Positions 37,001-46,219 of a stretch of DNA of 64,000 nucleotides are shown here, piece by piece. The translations under genes were made by a program, and so were the position numbers. Where the stretch lies: assembly GCF_000305785.2 (NCBI RefSeq), contig NC_018868.3:2452001-2516000 (forward strand), given 5' to 3'. Under the pieces are notes generated by a model. It made no database searches, was not told where the DNA came from, and worked only from the letters and a program-made list of their open reading frames with translations. This stretch comes from Simiduia agarivorans SA1 = DSM 21679. Its GTDB lineage: Bacteria; Pseudomonadota; Gammaproteobacteria; Pseudomonadales; Cellvibrionaceae. Position 1 is the stretch's first letter, and every line of letters begins with the position of its first letter.

Positions 37001-38635
37001 TCAGGCCGCGCTTTCTATCGCCGCTGTCGCGCCAGATTGCAATATCATGTCGGCCGCTTTTTCGGCGATCATAATGGTGGGTGCGTTGGTGTTTCCGCTG
37101 ATCAAGGTGGGCATAATCGACGCGTCCACTACCCGAAGGTTGTCCAGACCGTGCACTTTCAGTTCAGCATCCACAACGGCCATAGCGTCACTGCCCATTT
37201 TGCACGTGCCCACCGGGTGGTACACATGGTTGGCTTTCATGCGCAGGAAGGTTTCTATTTCCGCATCGCTGTTGAGCTTATCGCCCGGATCGATTTCGCC
37301 ATCAAAACTGAAATCCAGTGACTGGGCGCGGAACAAATCGCGCAGGATTTTTACGCCCTTGACCATGGCGCGGGTATCGCGCGGATCGCTCAGTAAATTC
37401 AGATCAATTCTGGGATCGTCTGCCGGGTTGCCGGAATTCAATGCCACACTGCCGCGGCTGTGTGGGCGTAAATAACACACGTGAACACTCATGCCGTATT
37501 TGAAATAGTAGGCGGGATTACGGCCGTGGTCATCCATTGCCAGCGGGGTAATGTGCAGCTGTAAATCGGGCGTGGGTACACTGTCATCGCTTTTGATAAA
37601 GGCGCCGGCCTCAGCAATGGTGGATGACAACATGCCGTCCCGGCGGAAAATATAGCGGAACAAATCGCGCACATTGCGCAGCATCTGCAATGGCCGCAAT
37701 ACCCCCCACGAGGTGGCGGTTTTATCTTTGGCGACCACCAGCACGTCCACGTGTTCCTGCAGATTTTCACCCACACCGGGCAGCTCATGCACCTGAGAGA
37801 TACCGTGGGCAGCCAGCTTGTCGGCGGGGCCTACACCCGAGAGCAACAACAACTGGGGCGAACCAAAAGCGCCACCGGAGAGGATGACTTCGCGATCGGC
37901 ATGAATGGTGTAAAGGCTGCCGTCGTGCTCCACTTCCACGCCCACCGCGCGCTTGCCCTCGAACAGGATTTTGTGGGTACGGGTATGGGTCATCACCGTC
38001 AGGTTCCGTCGCTCAGCCAACACCGGGTGCAGGTAGGCAGCAGCGGCCGAGTGGCGCTGGCCGTTTTTCTGCGTGGTCTGGTACCAACCAAAGCCTTCCT
38101 GGCTGGCACCATTGAAGTCGTCGTTGCGCGGGTAACCCATTTCGGCACCGGCATCGATAAACGCCTGGCACAAGGGGTGATGGTTACGGATTTCAGCCAC
38201 GTTGAGCGGACCGCCAACCCCGTGCCACTGATTCTCGCCACGCTCCTGGTTCTGGGCTTTGCGGAAATAGGGCAACACGTCCTGAAAGGACCAGCCTGCA
38301 TTGCCTGCCGCCGCCCATGCATCGTAATCCTCGGCCTGTCCTCGCACGTACAGCATGGCGTTGATGGAGCTGCTGCCTCCCAGCGTTTTGCCACGCGGGC
38401 AATAGATTTCGCGATTGCCCATGGTGGGCTGGGGTGGGGTATTGAATTTCCAGTTGAACAGGCCACCCGCCAGCGCGGCGATTACGCCCATGGGGGTGTA
38501 TACCAGCGGGTTGCGGTCACTGCCGCCCGCCTCTATCAGGCACACCTGCACATCCGGATCGGCTGATAAACGGTTGGCCAGTACACAGCCGGCAGAACCC
38601 GCACCGACAATTACGTAATCGAAACGCTTGGTCAT
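37001..38635 (-). CDS. GMC-family alcohol/choline dehydrogenase
   Basis: 544 residues. The FAD-binding motif is VIVGAGSAGCVLANRLS, the GMC signature 1 is RGKTLGGSSSINAMLYVRG, signature 2 is GAFGSPQLLLLSGVGP, and the active-site His pair is within VYHPVGTCKMG and GNTNAPTIMIAEK. This is the choline dehydrogenase/AlkJ group, which oxidises alcohols to aldehydes at the membrane or in the cytosol. It is divergent from an AraC-type regulator and just upstream of the TonB-dependent receptor, so the three genes probably serve one carbon source. The substrate is unknown. Confidence 0.9.
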   Translation of the reverse strand: MTKRFDYVIVGAGSAGCVLANRLSADPDVQVCLIEAGGSDRNPLVYTPMGVIAALAGGLFNWKFNTPPQPTMGNREIYCPRGKTLGGSSSINAMLYVRGQAEDYDAWAAAGNAGWSFQDVLPYFRKAQNQERGENQWHGVGGPLNVAEIRNHHPLCQAFIDAGAEMGYPRNDDFNGASQEGFGWYQTTQKNGQRHSAAAAYLHPVLAERRNLTVMTHTRTHKILFEGKRAVGVEVEHDGSLYTIHADREVILSGGAFGSPQLLLLSGVGPADKLAAHGISQVHELPGVGENLQEHVDVLVVAKDKTATSWGVLRPLQMLRNVRDLFRYIFRRDGMLSSTIAEAGAFIKSDDSVPTPDLQLHITPLAMDDHGRNPAYYFKYGMSVHVCYLRPHSRGSVALNSGNPADDPRIDLNLLSDPRDTRAMVKGVKILRDLFRAQSLDFSFDGEIDPGDKLNSDAEIETFLRMKANHVYHPVGTCKMGSDAMAVVDAELKVHGLDNLRVVDASIMPTLISGNTNAPTIMIAEKAADMILQSGATAAIESAA

Positions 38636-38739
38636 TGTTATTCTCCAGTTCGCTTAAGTAATACAAGCCATCCAAACGACCACAGGCTCGCCCATTGCCA
38701 GACAGTCTAGCGCCAGCGCCGGGATCAATTTGACCTTTG

Positions 38740-38767
38740 GCGCCAAACAATTGATATTATGCGCCAA
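38740..38767 (+). promoter_or_regulatory. Predicted AraC-type operator between GMC dehydrogenase and regulator
   Basis: Two identical direct half-sites GCGCCAA (38740-38746 and 38761-38767) are 21 bp apart, in the divergent promoter region. The first is preceded by TTTGACC and followed by ACAATT, as at 36971. Extra GCGCC motifs occur at 38710-38720. It could control the dehydrogenase and the regulator itself. Confidence 0.65.
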
Positions 38768-38820
38768 TATTGCTCATTATGTGGTCTAAACGGGACTTCT
38801 GAGCCGCGAGTGTCAGCGCC

Positions 38821-39834
38821 ATGCATTACCCCCTAATCAGTAACGGTTTCCTGGAAGGCTACTGTGACTTGCTGCAGGAGCGCGGTGTAGACCCCAAACC
38901 GCTGTTTCAAACGGTGGGGCTTGATATCAGCCTGCTCGGGCTGCCCGACACGCTGATTCCCTTCGACCTGCACAATCAATTATTGATGCTGGCAGCCAAT
39001 CGCCTGCAGTGCCCCCACTTTGCCCTGGCGCTGGCACAACGCCAGGGCCTGCACATATTCGGCCCGTTGGCGACCATGACCAGCCAATGCAGAACGGTGG
39101 GCGAGGCGTTGGCGGTGTTCCAACGGCATTTACCGATGATCGTACAAACGGTGGATTTACGCCTGACCACCAATGGTCCTCTGGCCACGTTTTCCATCCA
39201 CGGGCATTTTCCCAAGGTAAGCCAGACCGTCACTTTTCAGGATCATGGACTGTCGCTCGCGTACGATTTGATCCGCATTTTTTGTGGCCGGGACTGGGTG
39301 CCCCGGGCCGCGTATTTTCAGCATGCCGAGCCCGCCAATACGCGCCCGTACACAGATTTTTTCCACTGTGTACTCGGGTTCAGCAACACCCAATTGGCAC
39401 TGGTATTTGACGCCAGCATCCTGACCCAGCCCATACACAACGATGCCAATTTGTTACCCCGGCAATTGCGCCACTATCTGGAACAACGACACCAGGATGA
39501 CCTGCTCAATCAGGTCAAGCACGTGATTGCACTGACGCTTGCGGCGGACGAATGCTCCTTACGTTCAGTGGCACAATCCATTGGCTACTCCACCCGCACG
39601 CTGCAGCGCCGGTTGTCGGAGGCGGAGACACAATTTCAGATGCTGGTCGATGAGGTACGGCAGGCACAGGCGATCACCTATTTGCGCCACCCTTACTACC
39701 GTCTTACTGACGTTGCCGCCATGCTCGGCTACTCCGAACTGGCGGCCTTTACCCGCAGTTTCAAGCGCTGGTTCGGGCAGAGTCCCCAGCGCTGGCGGCA
39801 GCAGGACAGAGCCGCCGCGCCCTCACACGGGTGA
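38821..39834 (+). CDS. AraC-family transcriptional regulator
   Basis: 337 residues. The N-terminal two-thirds is an arabinose-binding-like sensor of the PF12625 type (LISNGFLEGYCDLLQERGVD, QRQGLHIFGPLATMTSQC). The C-terminal double HTH has LRSVAQSIGYSTRTLQRRLS and TDVAAMLGYSELAAFTRSFK then RWFGQSPQRWR. It is likely an activator of the neighbouring dehydrogenase and receptor genes, both of which have a matching 21-bp-spaced direct repeat upstream. The inducer is unknown. Confidence 0.92.
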   Translation: MHYPLISNGFLEGYCDLLQERGVDPKPLFQTVGLDISLLGLPDTLIPFDLHNQLLMLAANRLQCPHFALALAQRQGLHIFGPLATMTSQCRTVGEALAVFQRHLPMIVQTVDLRLTTNGPLATFSIHGHFPKVSQTVTFQDHGLSLAYDLIRIFCGRDWVPRAAYFQHAEPANTRPYTDFFHCVLGFSNTQLALVFDASILTQPIHNDANLLPRQLRHYLEQRHQDDLLNQVKHVIALTLAADECSLRSVAQSIGYSTRTLQRRLSEAETQFQMLVDEVRQAQAITYLRHPYYRLTDVAAMLGYSELAAFTRSFKRWFGQSPQRWRQQDRAAAPSHG

Positions 39835-39839
39835 GCGGA

Positions 39840-40403
39840 TCAATCAGCGGCGCGCGGTTTGAAATTGGTGAATAATTTTTTCACCACCCGGTCCACATTC
39901 GCCTGCATGTTGGCCACATCGCGCTTTTCATCCAGCATTTTTCCGGCGTAAATTTCCCACAGCCCCTGCTTTTTATCGGCGCTCAGAAACGCCAGATTGA
40001 GTACACCCATCGGGTATTCACTCATGCCGGGGTCGTTACTCCAACCCACGAACCGGCTGCCGGCCTGGTCGCGGGTCCAGCCATCGTAACTGCCATCCAT
40101 TGTCGCGGTGGCGGTCTGGGTCTCTATCTCGCTGAAACGATAATCCACCAGAAACTCGGCCTTATCCGCCTCCACGCGCTGGTACCCACGCGCGCTCAAT
40201 TCGGCGTCGACCGCACGTTTTACCAACTGATCAAAACGCGCCATCAAACTGTCGCTGGTGACCGGCTCGGCCGCCCAGGCATAGTAGTTCATCTGTGCCA
40301 GGCTACTGCTGGGTTTGTCAGCTTCCAGGATTTTGATGCCCGAACAAGCGGTTAACACCAGCAGACAAAAACAGAGCCAGACTTTTTGTACTGAAACAAC
40401 CAT
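39840..40403 (-). CDS. DUF4136 lipoprotein
   Basis: 187 residues from the ATG at 40403, with GGAGGAAG upstream; a longer frame to 40442 exists. Lipoprotein signal (VWLCFCLLVLTAC), then LAQMNYYAWAAEP, AEFLVDYRFSEIETQTAT and QGLWEIYAGKMLDEKRDV, the DUF4136 layout. Function unknown, anchored to a membrane. It is convergent with the AraC gene and divergent from tolC. Confidence 0.82.
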   Translation of the reverse strand: MVVSVQKVWLCFCLLVLTACSGIKILEADKPSSSLAQMNYYAWAAEPVTSDSLMARFDQLVKRAVDAELSARGYQRVEADKAEFLVDYRFSEIETQTATATMDGSYDGWTRDQAGSRFVGWSNDPGMSEYPMGVLNLAFLSADKKQGLWEIYAGKMLDEKRDVANMQANVDRVVKKLFTNFKPRAAD

Positions 40404-40594
40404 AGCGTTTACTTCCTCCGTTGAAGCCTCCGAGTCTAGCACCGCCTCGTCTCAAAGGCCTGTCTTTTCAGCCTGTATGGGGCTTGCTGCCTAGGCTCGG
40501 GGGTACCTTTAATGTACTCTTGCCTCATTCCAAGCCCGGGGCGATACTGCCCTCGCAACAGGACTCATGTCATATCGTGAACAAGGAACCTTAT

Positions 40595-41968
40595 ATGTTT
40601 TCCCGAACTCCCCTGGCTGCCAGCTTGCGCTGGATTTGTGCCGCCGGCCTGCTGAGTGCAGCGCCACTCTCGATGGCCGACACCCTGAACCAGATTTATG
40701 AATTGGCGGTTAAGAACGACCACCAGATCAAAGCCGATGAAGCCGCTTACCGCAGCGCCCGCGAAGCCAAGACCATCGCCCGCGCGAATTTGCTGCCGCT
40801 GATCAGTGCAAATGCTTCCTACAGCCAGAGCGATCAGGACATTACCAGCTCAGGTGTAGGCCCCGTGCCCACCAAAACCAATGTGCAAAGCTGGGGCGCA
40901 ACGCTCGCGCAACCGCTGCTCAATATGCCGGCATGGTTTGGTTACAAACAGGGCGAAGAGCTGACCAACAAAGCGGAAGCCGATTTCAGCGCCGCACAAC
41001 AGGACCTGATTGTGCGCACCGCCACCGCCTACTTCAATGTGCTGCGGGCCATCGATACGCTGGAAGCCTCCATCGCGGAAGAAAACGCTAACTCGCATCA
41101 GCTGGCGCAAACCAAGCAACGCTTTGAGGTGGGCCTCACCGCCATCACCGATGTACACGAAGCGCAGGCGTCTTACGATATCGCCACGGCACAGACGCTG
41201 ACCGACCGGGGTAATCTGGGCATTGCGTTTGAAGCGCTGGAAGTGCTCACCGGCAAACCGCACGATAAAGTGGCGCCGCTGAAAGAGGAGTTCCCGGTGC
41301 TGAAGCCCCAGCCCGAAGCGCGCAGCGAGTGGGTCGAATTTGCCCTGCAAAACAACTACAGCCTCAAGTCGGCTAAGTTTGCCTCCGAGGCTTCCCGCCG
41401 CGGCGCCCAGGCCAGCCAGGCGGCACACTACCCAACACTGACTGCATCGCTGTCATACAACGATTCAGACCGCGACATTCAGGACACCATTCTGGGTGAC
41501 AATGTCACCACCGGCAGCAGTGCGGCGATCAGCCTGAACGTGCCGATCTACGAAGGTGGCGGCACCAGTGCCCGTTCGCGCCAGGCCGCTGAAAATGCCA
41601 TGCAATCGCAGGAGCTTTTCAACAAAACCCAACGCGACACCATTCAGGCCGCACGCTCGCTGCACCTGCAAGTGACCACCGATGTGGCCCGCGTAGCTGC
41701 GCGTAAGCAGGCCATTACCTCCAGCCTCAGTGCCGTACAGGCCACCCAGGCCGGTTATGAAGTGGGCACCCGTAACCTGGTAGATGTGTTGCAAGTTCAG
41801 CGCACCCTGTACCAGGCGCGCCGCGATTACTCCAATTCGCTGTACGACTACGTCATCAACCTGTTCCGGCTCAAGGCCGTAGCGGGCAACCTGACGCCTG
41901 CCGATGTGGTGCAAATCAATCAATGGCTGGATGAAGCGGCAGCGCAGAATCGCGCCAAGTACGAATAA
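40595..41968 (+). CDS. tolC: TolC-family outer-membrane channel
   Basis: 457 residues from ATG at 40595 (AAGGAACC upstream); in-frame extensions to 40421 are rejected. Signal peptide (AAGLLSAAPLSMA) and mature start DTLNQIYELAVKND are typical. The alpha-helical tunnel repeats include LIVRTATAYFNVLRAIDTLE and YEVGTRNLVDVLQVQRTLYQ, and the periplasmic end YDYVINLFRLKAVAGNL fits TolC. It exports substrates with tripartite pumps and type I systems. In E. coli tolC neighbours nudF; here it lies about 12 kb away. Confidence 0.93.
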   Translation: MFSRTPLAASLRWICAAGLLSAAPLSMADTLNQIYELAVKNDHQIKADEAAYRSAREAKTIARANLLPLISANASYSQSDQDITSSGVGPVPTKTNVQSWGATLAQPLLNMPAWFGYKQGEELTNKAEADFSAAQQDLIVRTATAYFNVLRAIDTLEASIAEENANSHQLAQTKQRFEVGLTAITDVHEAQASYDIATAQTLTDRGNLGIAFEALEVLTGKPHDKVAPLKEEFPVLKPQPEARSEWVEFALQNNYSLKSAKFASEASRRGAQASQAAHYPTLTASLSYNDSDRDIQDTILGDNVTTGSSAAISLNVPIYEGGGTSARSRQAAENAMQSQELFNKTQRDTIQAARSLHLQVTTDVARVAARKQAITSSLSAVQATQAGYEVGTRNLVDVLQVQRTLYQARRDYSNSLYDYVINLFRLKAVAGNLTPADVVQINQWLDEAAAQNRAKYE

Positions 41969-41984
41969 GCTGTTGCAGGATTGG

Positions 41985-42014
41985 AAAAGCCGGCATGATT
42001 GCCGGCTTTTTTTT
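41985..42014. terminator. Intrinsic terminator after tolC
   Basis: AAGCCGGCA and TGCCGGCTT form a stem around TGAT, followed by TTTTTTT on the plus strand, 20 bases after the tolC stop. It is preceded by AAAA, so it can also serve waaA on the other strand. Confidence 0.9.
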
Positions 42015-42055
42015 GCCGTCGACCGCGGAACAGTGGGAATGCCGGTGACGGTTCC

Positions 42056-43321
42056 TTAGCCGGCCAGGAGCCGCTTTATTTCCGCCAACAACCGATCCAG
42101 CGCACCGCGGTTGGCATCGGCGACTTGCAATGCCGCCTGGCCCTTTTGCATCGCCAACGCGGGCTGTTCACACCAGGACACCAACACCTCAGCCAATTGC
42201 TCGCTGTTTTCTGCCAGCGTCAACGCCTGCGCCTGTTCGAGCAGTCGCGCCACTTCGGAAAAATTAAACAGGTGCGGCCCCGATATCACTGGCCTGGCCC
42301 AGGCTGCCGGCTCAATCATATTGTGGCCACCGCGCGGCACCAGCGATCCCCCCACAAAGGCGAAATCACAGGCGCCATAAAACGCCAGCAGCTCCCCCAT
42401 GGTATCGCCCACCATCACCTCAAAATCGCCACCGCCATACTCGCTCCGGCGCACAGTGCGAAAACCCTGCTCGGCCGCCAGGGACGTCACCTTGCCAAAG
42501 CGCTCCGGGTGTCGTGGTACCAACAATAGGCGCAGCCCGGGTATTTGGCCGCTGGCCAGCCGATGCGCCGCCAGGCAAATGGCATCTTCTCCCTCGTGGG
42601 TGGAAGCCGCCAGCCAGAGCTTGCCATCGGCCGGAACCCAGGCCTGGTGCAGCGCTTGCGCCTGCGCCCGCAGCGCTTCCGGCAGGTGCAAATCAAATTT
42701 AATACTGCCGGTCACCCGCAACCGGGACGCGGGCAGGCCCAGCGCCACAAACCGGTCTGCGTCTGCCTGCTGCTGGGCCGCCACGCAAGCCAGCCGCTGC
42801 AGCATGGGCCGGGTCAGCGCGGAAAATCGCGCGTAGCCGCGCGCCGAGCGGGCCGATAAACGCGCATTGGCAAGCAGCACCGGTATGTGCCTGCGACTGG
42901 CGGCCGCCACCAGATTCGGCCAGAGTTCGGTTTCCATCACGATCAGCACACGCGGTCTGAGCCGGCGGAAAAAACGCCACCAGTGATCCGGCAAGTCGTA
43001 TGGCAGGTACACATGGTGCACACTGTCACCGAGCGCGGCGCGCACCCGTTCGGAACCGGTGGGCGTGGTGGTGGTGACCAGCAGGGGCTTGTCGGGGTAT
43101 TCCGCTTGCAGCCGCCTGATCATATCCAGTGCCGCCAATGTTTCCCCCACCGATACCGCGTGCACCCAGATGCAGGGTTCGGTGGGCAGGGCACCGCCCG
43201 CTGCAAAGCGCTCGGACCAACGGCGGGCGTAGGCGGGGGCTTTGCGCGCGCGCCACAAAAGGCGCAGTGCGATAAAGGGCAGTGCCAGATAAAGTGTCAG
43301 GGTGTAGAGAAGGCGGGCCAT
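42056..43321 (-). CDS. waaA: 3-deoxy-D-manno-octulosonic acid transferase
   Basis: 421 residues. It adds Kdo to lipid A at the inner membrane. An N-terminal helix (LLYTLTLYLALPFIALRLLW) anchors it; the catalytic Glu region is WVHAVSVGETLAAL, and MVGDTMGELLAFYGACDFAF then GGSLVPRGGHNMIEPAAW is the nucleotide-sugar binding part. Length and order are standard. It is divergent from the FAD oxidoreductase gene. Confidence 0.95.
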   Translation of the reverse strand: MARLLYTLTLYLALPFIALRLLWRARKAPAYARRWSERFAAGGALPTEPCIWVHAVSVGETLAALDMIRRLQAEYPDKPLLVTTTTPTGSERVRAALGDSVHHVYLPYDLPDHWWRFFRRLRPRVLIVMETELWPNLVAAASRRHIPVLLANARLSARSARGYARFSALTRPMLQRLACVAAQQQADADRFVALGLPASRLRVTGSIKFDLHLPEALRAQAQALHQAWVPADGKLWLAASTHEGEDAICLAAHRLASGQIPGLRLLLVPRHPERFGKVTSLAAEQGFRTVRRSEYGGGDFEVMVGDTMGELLAFYGACDFAFVGGSLVPRGGHNMIEPAAWARPVISGPHLFNFSEVARLLEQAQALTLAENSEQLAEVLVSWCEQPALAMQKGQAALQVADANRGALDRLLAEIKRLLAG

Positions 43322-43384
43322 AACTCAAGTCGCAGCAAACGAGGCCTAAGGATACCGGAATCGGCTTCTCACTCCCACGTCTTG

Positions 43385-43390
43385 TATAAT
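43385..43390 (+). promoter_or_regulatory. Candidate -10 box before the FAD oxidoreductase
   Basis: A perfect TATAAT 25 bases before the start at 43415, in the short divergent gap with waaA. No good -35 is seen 17 bases upstream, so it is only a candidate. Confidence 0.35.
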
Positions 43391-43414
43391 GGCCGCCAGC
43401 ACAACGAGTTGGTT

Positions 43415-44611
43415 ATGACGCACTATCATTACGACACCCTGATCCTCGGCGGCGGTATCGCCGGCCTGTGGCTGGCCAACCGGCTCACTGCCGCCGGTTA
43501 CGATTGCCTGTTGCTGGAACAAAACGCCTTGGGCTGTGACCAGACGCTGGCCAGCCAGGGCATGATCCATGGCGGCGTGAAATACGCACTCACTGGTGCA
43601 CTCACCGGCGCCAGCGAAACCATTGCCGACATGCCCGCGCACTGGCGCCGCTGCCTGGCCGGCCAGGGCGACGTGGATTTGTCCGGCGTGCCGGTGTTAT
43701 CCGACCATTTCTATATGTGGGCCAGCCGCAGCGTCACCGCACGGGTGACTACGTTTTTTGCCAGCAAAGCGCTGCGCGGGCGGGTGGACAAGGTCAAACC
43801 GGAAGACTATCCGGCACTCTTGAAAGCCGCTGACCAGCGCTTCGACCTGTACAAACTGGTGGACATGGTGCTGGACGTGCCCGCCGTGATTGCCAAGCTG
43901 GCGGCCAACCTCGACGGTCGCTGCAAACACATCGATTGGCGCACCGCCAGACTGACCCAACAGGATGGCAACGCCTTCATCGAATCCGCCGACTTCAGCC
44001 TGAGCGCCAAACGGCTGATTCTGACGGCGGGCAAAGGCAATGCCGGTTTATTGAATCAATTGGGCATCGCGCAGCCGGCCATGCAAACCCGACCGCTGCA
44101 CCAGGTCATGGTCAAGCACCAGCATCCGTTTCCGTTTCAGGGACATTGCCTGGGCGCCGACAAAACCCCACGCCTGACGCTGTCCAGTCACCGCGCGCTG
44201 GATGGTGACTGGGTCTGGTACCTGGGCGGCGAGCTGTCGGAAGCGGGCGTTGCGCGCAGCGCCAGCGAGCAGATTGCGGCCGCGCAGTCCGAACTGAAGC
44301 AGTTGATGCCCTGGGTGGATTTGTCGGACGCCCAGTGGCAAACCCTGCCGGTGGATCGCGCCGAGCCACTGCAGCCCAATCGGCTGCGGCCCGATAACGC
44401 CTTTGCCGGTCGCGCACCGGGTATCGGCAATGTGTATGTAGGCTGGCCCACCAAGCTCACGCTGGCCCCCAATCTCGCCACCGAAATGCTGGCACTGTTG
44501 ACACAGGATGGCGTCGTTCCAAGCCACACGCACACCGCCTGCCCGGCACTGCCGCAAGCGGCCATTGCACCCACCCCCTGGGACCTGGCCTTTGGTCTGG
44601 CCCAGAGCTGA
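43415..44611 (+). CDS. FAD-dependent oxidoreductase (DAO superfamily)
   Basis: 398 residues from ATG at 43415; upstream in-frame sequence lies in waaA. The N-terminus is a dinucleotide-binding fold (YDTLILGGGIAGLWLANRL) followed by GCDQTLASQGMIHGGVKYAL, a pattern of glycine/glycerol oxidase-like flavoproteins. C-terminal VYVGWPTKLTLAPNLATEML is consistent with the family. Reaction and substrate unknown. The aldo/keto reductase follows 11 bases later and the GNAT gene overlaps that, forming a probable three-gene operon. Confidence 0.8.
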   Translation: MTHYHYDTLILGGGIAGLWLANRLTAAGYDCLLLEQNALGCDQTLASQGMIHGGVKYALTGALTGASETIADMPAHWRRCLAGQGDVDLSGVPVLSDHFYMWASRSVTARVTTFFASKALRGRVDKVKPEDYPALLKAADQRFDLYKLVDMVLDVPAVIAKLAANLDGRCKHIDWRTARLTQQDGNAFIESADFSLSAKRLILTAGKGNAGLLNQLGIAQPAMQTRPLHQVMVKHQHPFPFQGHCLGADKTPRLTLSSHRALDGDWVWYLGGELSEAGVARSASEQIAAAQSELKQLMPWVDLSDAQWQTLPVDRAEPLQPNRLRPDNAFAGRAPGIGNVYVGWPTKLTLAPNLATEMLALLTQDGVVPSHTHTACPALPQAAIAPTPWDLAFGLAQS

Positions 44612-44622
44612 CAGGTATCACT

Positions 44623-45417
44623 ATGCAACGCAGAGCGCTCGGCAGTACCGGCCTGCACATCAGCCCGCTCGGTCTTGGCACCGTTAAGCTCGGCCGCGAC
44701 CAAGGGGTAAAATACCCGCAGGGTTTTACCATTCCCGACGACACCGCCGCACTGGCGTTGATCAACCAGGCGCGCGAATTGGGCATCAATCTGATTGATA
44801 CCGCGCCCGCCTATGGCAACAGCGAAACCCGTTTGGGCGAGCTGCTCAAAGGCCAGCGTCAGTCATGGGTGATCTGCTCAAAAGTGGGTGAAGAATTTGA
44901 GCAGGGCAAATCACATTTTGATTTTTCGCCCGCCCACACGCGCTTCAGTATTGAGCGCAGCCTGCGCCGATTGCACACCGACTATATCGATCTGGTATTG
45001 GTGCATTCCAATGGCGACGACGAACAGATCATCCGCGAAACCGGCATACTCGAACAATTGGCCGAGCAGAAAAAAGCGGGCAATATCCGCGCCTTTGGCA
45101 TGTCCAGCAAAACGGTCGCGGGCGGTTTGCTGGCGGCCAGCCTGGCCGATGTGGCCATGGTCACTTTTAATCTGAACGAGCAAGCGGAAAAACCGGTGAT
45201 TGATTACTGCGCGCAACACCACAAAGGTGTGCTGATCAAAAAAGCGCTGGCCAGCGGCCACATTTGTTTGTCTGAACAACACCGCGATCCGGTGCAAGCG
45301 TCGCTGGATTTTGTCCTCAACACCCAAGGTGTCACCAGTGCCATTGTGGGTACCATCAATCCCAAACATCTGGCGGACAACGTGGCGCAAGCCTGCGCGG
45401 TGTTGTCGGATGCATAG
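44623..45417 (+). CDS. Aldo/keto reductase
   Basis: 264 residues, a little short for the TIM-barrel family. N-terminal RALGSTGLHISPLGLGTVKL is the usual start; the catalytic Asp-Tyr pair is in LIDTAPAYGNSE, the Lys in WVICSKVGEEF, and the His in YIDLVLVHSNGDD. It likely reduces carbonyls with NADPH. Its neighbours suggest metabolic repair or a small-molecule pathway, but no substrate can be named. Confidence 0.87.
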   Translation: MQRRALGSTGLHISPLGLGTVKLGRDQGVKYPQGFTIPDDTAALALINQARELGINLIDTAPAYGNSETRLGELLKGQRQSWVICSKVGEEFEQGKSHFDFSPAHTRFSIERSLRRLHTDYIDLVLVHSNGDDEQIIRETGILEQLAEQKKAGNIRAFGMSSKTVAGGLLAASLADVAMVTFNLNEQAEKPVIDYCAQHHKGVLIKKALASGHICLSEQHRDPVQASLDFVLNTQGVTSAIVGTINPKHLADNVAQACAVLSDA

Positions 45418-46219
45418 TCCCGAGCGCTCGGCCCGTTGTTGGTATCGGCCACTGGATGCCGCCGATGCGGATCTGTTTTTGGCCCTGGACCGCGATCCCG
45501 AAGTGATGAAGTACATCAATGGCGGAGTGCCGGCCACGCGCGAAAGCATTGAACAACAAGCAGGCTATTGATAGACCCCTTACATGCTCAGCGAGACCTG
45601 AAGCGTGCAGATGTTGCGGTTTGTCTCGACGCTCAGGGTGGCTCCCTTTGCAAGAGCCAAAGCGCAGCAGATGTGCGCTTCAGGCCTCGCCCGGAGGGGC
45701 TTTCAGGCTGGTCCGTACTTGTCGTTGCCGCTTTTCGGTGGGTGGACACACACCTTCAAAACGGCGCCTAAACTACGAACCAGCCTGAAAGCCTGAGCAT
45801 GCAAGGGGTTTATCAATAGCCTGCTAGCTTTGCCGCGCCTGCAGGCGTACCGCAATCCTGCCAAAGGCTGGGGCTTGTGGGGCGTTTTTCTGAACCACGA
45901 CGATCGATTTATCGGCTGGGTACTGGTCCGGCCCATGCACTTTTTTTCCGACCAGCCCCACTGGAATGAACTGGAATTGGGTTGGCGGTTTTTACGCAGC
46001 CACTGGGGCATGGGTTATGCCACGGAAGCGGCCCGTCACCTGATGCAGCATATGCAAGCCGCCGGCTACCGCCATTTCAGCGCCATCGCACTGCCGGATA
46101 ATCAGGGATCGATCGCCATCATGCAGAAACTCGGTATGACCTTTGTGGCCCGGGAGCTGCACAAGGCGCCGGTTGGCGAGGCGGTGGTAGATTACTATTC
46201 CGTTCGGGTGTCGGATTAG
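45410..46219 (+). pseudogene. GNAT N-acetyltransferase gene split by a MITE
   Basis: ATG at 45410 overlaps the aldo/keto reductase stop. The first 149 bases encode MHSPERSARCWYRPLDAADA then DPEVMKYINGG and STOP soon after, because a 267-bp element lies between 45559 and 45825. Removing it joins SIEQQ directly to ALPRLQAYR in frame and restores GWGLWGVFLNHDDRFIGWVL, then GMGYATEAARHLMQHM (acetyl-CoA loop) and NQGSIAIMQKLGM. The intact protein would have 180 residues, an RimJ/RimL-type acetyltransferase. It is presumably inactive now. Confidence 0.85.
45559..45825. mobile_element. 267-bp MITE with 33-bp inverted ends
   Basis: Ends at 45559-45591 and 45793-45825 are inverted and match at 31 of 33 bases, starting AGCAGGCTATTGATA. 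There is no coding gene. Inside are two further inverted repeats: CGAGACCTGAAGCG with CGCTTCAGGCCTCG (45592-45689) and CTTTCAGGCTGGT with its exact complement (45700-45791). These would make two hairpins. It splits a GNAT gene precisely. Target duplication is at most AGC. The transposase family is unknown. Confidence 0.85.
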
